Shown here in pieces: positions 62,658 through 64,000 of a DNA stretch of 64,000 bases. Location of the stretch: positions 6,910,501 through 6,974,500 of the forward strand of contig NZ_CP074380.1 in assembly GCF_022695595.1 (NCBI RefSeq), given 5' to 3'. The notes below the pieces were generated by a model. That model searched no databases and was not told the DNA's origin. It saw only the letters and a list, made by a program, of their open reading frames with translations. Made by a program: the position numbers and the translations under genes. Origin of the DNA: Streptomyces sp. MST-110588. Its GTDB lineage: Bacteria; Actinomycetota; Actinomycetes; Streptomycetales; Streptomycetaceae. The stretch's first letter is position 1. Each line of letters opens with the position of its first letter.

Positions 62658-63722
62658 TCACTCCTTGATGCCGACCACGATCGAGTCGGGGCCGACCAGG
62701 TGCTCGGACCAGGTACGGCCGAAGCCCGCCTCGGCCATCCAGCCCTTGCAGTCGGCCGCGGTGTAGCCGAAGCCGACATCGGTCACGGCGAGCATATTCA
62801 GACTCATCAGGAGCCCGAAGGCGTTCTGGGAACGGTCGTCGTCGATGAGCGAGTCGTAGACGATCACCGCACCGCCCTTGGGCAGGGCCTGCCACGCCTT
62901 CTTCAGCAGCACCTTCTTGCGGTCCAGGTCCCAGTTGTGCAGGATGTGGCCGAAGGTGAACACATCGCTGGCGGGGAAGTCCTGGGTGAAGAAGTCGCCC
63001 CCGACGAACCGCAGCCGGTCCTGGAGCCCGTTGTCCGCCGCGTACTTGGTGAACGTCGGGGCCGCCGCCGGCAGGTCGAACCCGATGCCTTGCAGGTGCG
63101 GGTTGGCCAGCAGGACCTGGACGGCCAGGTCGCCCTGGGCGGTGCCCATGTCGGCCAGCGTCTTGTAGCCGCTCCAGTCCACCTGCGTGGCGATCCGGCA
63201 GTTGGCGCTGTGGCTCATGCCCGTCATCGACGCCAGGAATTCCTGGAGCCGCTGCTCGTCCGCGTACAGCGCGTCGTAGATGTACTCGTCGGTGTCGTTG
63301 GTCGCCTGGTCCTGCTGCTTGCCGGTGCGCAGCGCGTCGGTCAGGTTGCTCCAGATGGGGTACATCCGGGAGTTGGCCATCTCCAGCATGCTGCCCACGT
63401 GCAGGTAGGACTGCTTGCCGCGGTCCAGGTAGGCGGCGGCCTCCTCCGTGTTGTGGTAGACGCCGTCGACCCGGCGCAGCAGGCCCAGGGCCACCAGCGC
63501 GTCGAAGAAGTCCAGCGCGCCGCGCGGGTGGACGCCCACCCGCTCGCGCAGGGTCGCGGCATCGGCCGGGCCCTTGGCCAGTTCGGTGAACACGCCGAGT
63601 TCAACGGCGCTGAGCAGCGCCTTCGCGGAGAGGAAGGCCAGCCCGGTGTGCAGGATGCGGTCCGGGGACGCCTGTGACTCGAACTGGTTCGGGGACGGGG
63701 AAGGGGACGGGGACTTGCTCAT
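62658..63722 (-). CDS. SAM-dependent O-methyltransferase
   Basis: A 354-residue class I methyltransferase of the plant OMT/polyketide OMT type. Residues 1-110 form the dimerisation winged helix ([40 protein letters not shown]). The Rossmann part has the SAM motif [53 protein letters not shown] and the catalytic region [20 protein letters not shown]. His in GHILHNWD matches the general base of the family. It presumably methylates a phenol of the aromatic product with SAM from the cluster metK. Confidence 0.92.
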   Translation of the reverse strand: MSKSPSPSPSPNQFESQASPDRILHTGLAFLSAKALLSAVELGVFTELAKGPADAATLRERVGVHPRGALDFFDALVALGLLRRVDGVYHNTEEAAAYLDRGKQSYLHVGSMLEMANSRMYPIWSNLTDALRTGKQQDQATNDTDEYIYDALYADEQRLQEFLASMTGMSHSANCRIATQVDWSGYKTLADMGTAQGDLAVQVLLANPHLQGIGFDLPAAAPTFTKYAADNGLQDRLRFVGGDFFTQDFPASDVFTFGHILHNWDLDRKKVLLKKAWQALPKGGAVIVYDSLIDDDRSQNAFGLLMSLNMLAVTDVGFGYTAADCKGWMAEAGFGRTWSEHLVGPDSIVVGIKE

Positions 63723-63768
63723 GTGTGGCTCCTAGGTTGCCGGGATGGGTGGGTGGTCCGGCGGCGGC

Positions 63769-64000
63769 TCAGTTGCCGCCGTCGAACACCGCGCGGGTGT
63801 AGTTGCGGGCCGCGGGCTCGAACTGGAGCGCCTGATGGGTGGCGATGGAGTTGATGTCGCGCCAGAACCGCTGGAGCGGTCCGCCGTCGGCCTGGCCGCC
63901 GGTGCCCGCCGTACGGAAGATCCGGTTCGCCACCGTCGCCAGGACGTCCACGGCGAAGGCGCTGTCCCGCATGTTGCGGGCGATCAGGGCCGGGGGGAAA
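63769..64000 (-). CDS. Flavin hydroxylase, acyl-CoA-dehydrogenase fold (3' end only)
   Basis: The C-terminal 76 codons, open to the window edge: FPPALIARNMRDSAFAVDVL, ATVANRIFRTAGTGGQADGG and QRFWRDINSIATHQALQFEP. This is the same ending as the hydroxylase at 50036 (QRFWRDTNSVAGHQGLQ). It ends 46 bases upstream of the methyltransferase start on the same strand, so it precedes it in the operon. The rest lies beyond 64 kb. Confidence 0.8.
   Translation of the reverse strand, partial: FPPALIARNMRDSAFAVDVLATVANRIFRTAGTGGQADGGPLQRFWRDINSIATHQALQFEPAARNYTRAVFDGGN

Overview
The window is high-GC actinobacterial DNA, almost certainly a Streptomyces chromosome. The signs are pervasive third-position G/C, GTG starts, ATGA start/stop overlaps, a SARP regulator, an MbtH protein, several secondary-metabolite gene sets and many decayed insertion sequences. 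No sequence search was run; identifications rest on motifs and remembered family features.

Left edge and integrated island (about 0.2-30.0 kb). After a chorismate mutase gene lies an intact tRNA-Leu(GAG). A large serine recombinase on the minus strand ends inside the tRNA. A 19-bp copy of the tRNA 3' end recurs at 29978-29996, so bases 752-29996 look like an integrated element of about 29 kb. Its cargo is mixed: a membrane alpha/beta-hydrolase, a secreted polymorphic toxin with an overlapping immunity-like gene, a peptidase-inhibitor/lipoprotein pair, a VOC protein, a one-module iterative type I PKS (KS-AT-DH-ER-KR-ACP) translationally coupled to a P450, a frameshifted Mom-like DNA-modification gene and a two-repeat CRISPR-like unit. 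Between these are broken IS5, IS110, IS630 and IS701 transposases and pieces of tyrosine-recombinase-like genes.

Eroded NRPS / highly reducing type II PKS cluster (about 30.1-40.8 kb, mostly minus strand). It holds a truncated condensation domain, a C(degenerate)-A-PCP protein, an SDR, two type II thioesterases, an MbtH protein, a DsbA-fold isomerase, a hot-dog protein, and fragments of FabG, KS, ACP, acyltransferase and SnoaL genes. The parts resemble the acyl-chain and peptide machinery of cinnamoyl-lipid depsipeptides, but several deletions, frameshifts and a nonsense codon show it is decaying.

Middle block (about 41.0-47.4 kb). A secreted protein of possible pore-forming type is followed by a coupled nucleoside hydrolase/MFS transporter pair and a Tat-exported phosphocholine-type phospholipase C.

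Aromatic polyketide tailoring cluster (about 47.5 kb to the right edge). It contains a lipocalin-like protein, a cyclase-family protein, a Dabb-SRPBCC cyclase fusion, a flavin hydroxylase, a DUF6081-like protein, a hydrolase, an FMN reductase, a SARP activator, an ACP, a bidomain aromatase/cyclase, an SDR, an adenosine-kinase-like PfkB protein beside metK (SAM supply and recycling), a quinone-oxidoreductase-type enzyme, a SnoaL protein, an O-methyltransferase and the end of a second flavin hydroxylase. No KS/CLF pair is in the window, so the minimal PKS presumably lies beyond 64 kb. Three heptamers at 11-bp spacing upstream of the ACP gene look like a SARP-binding site.
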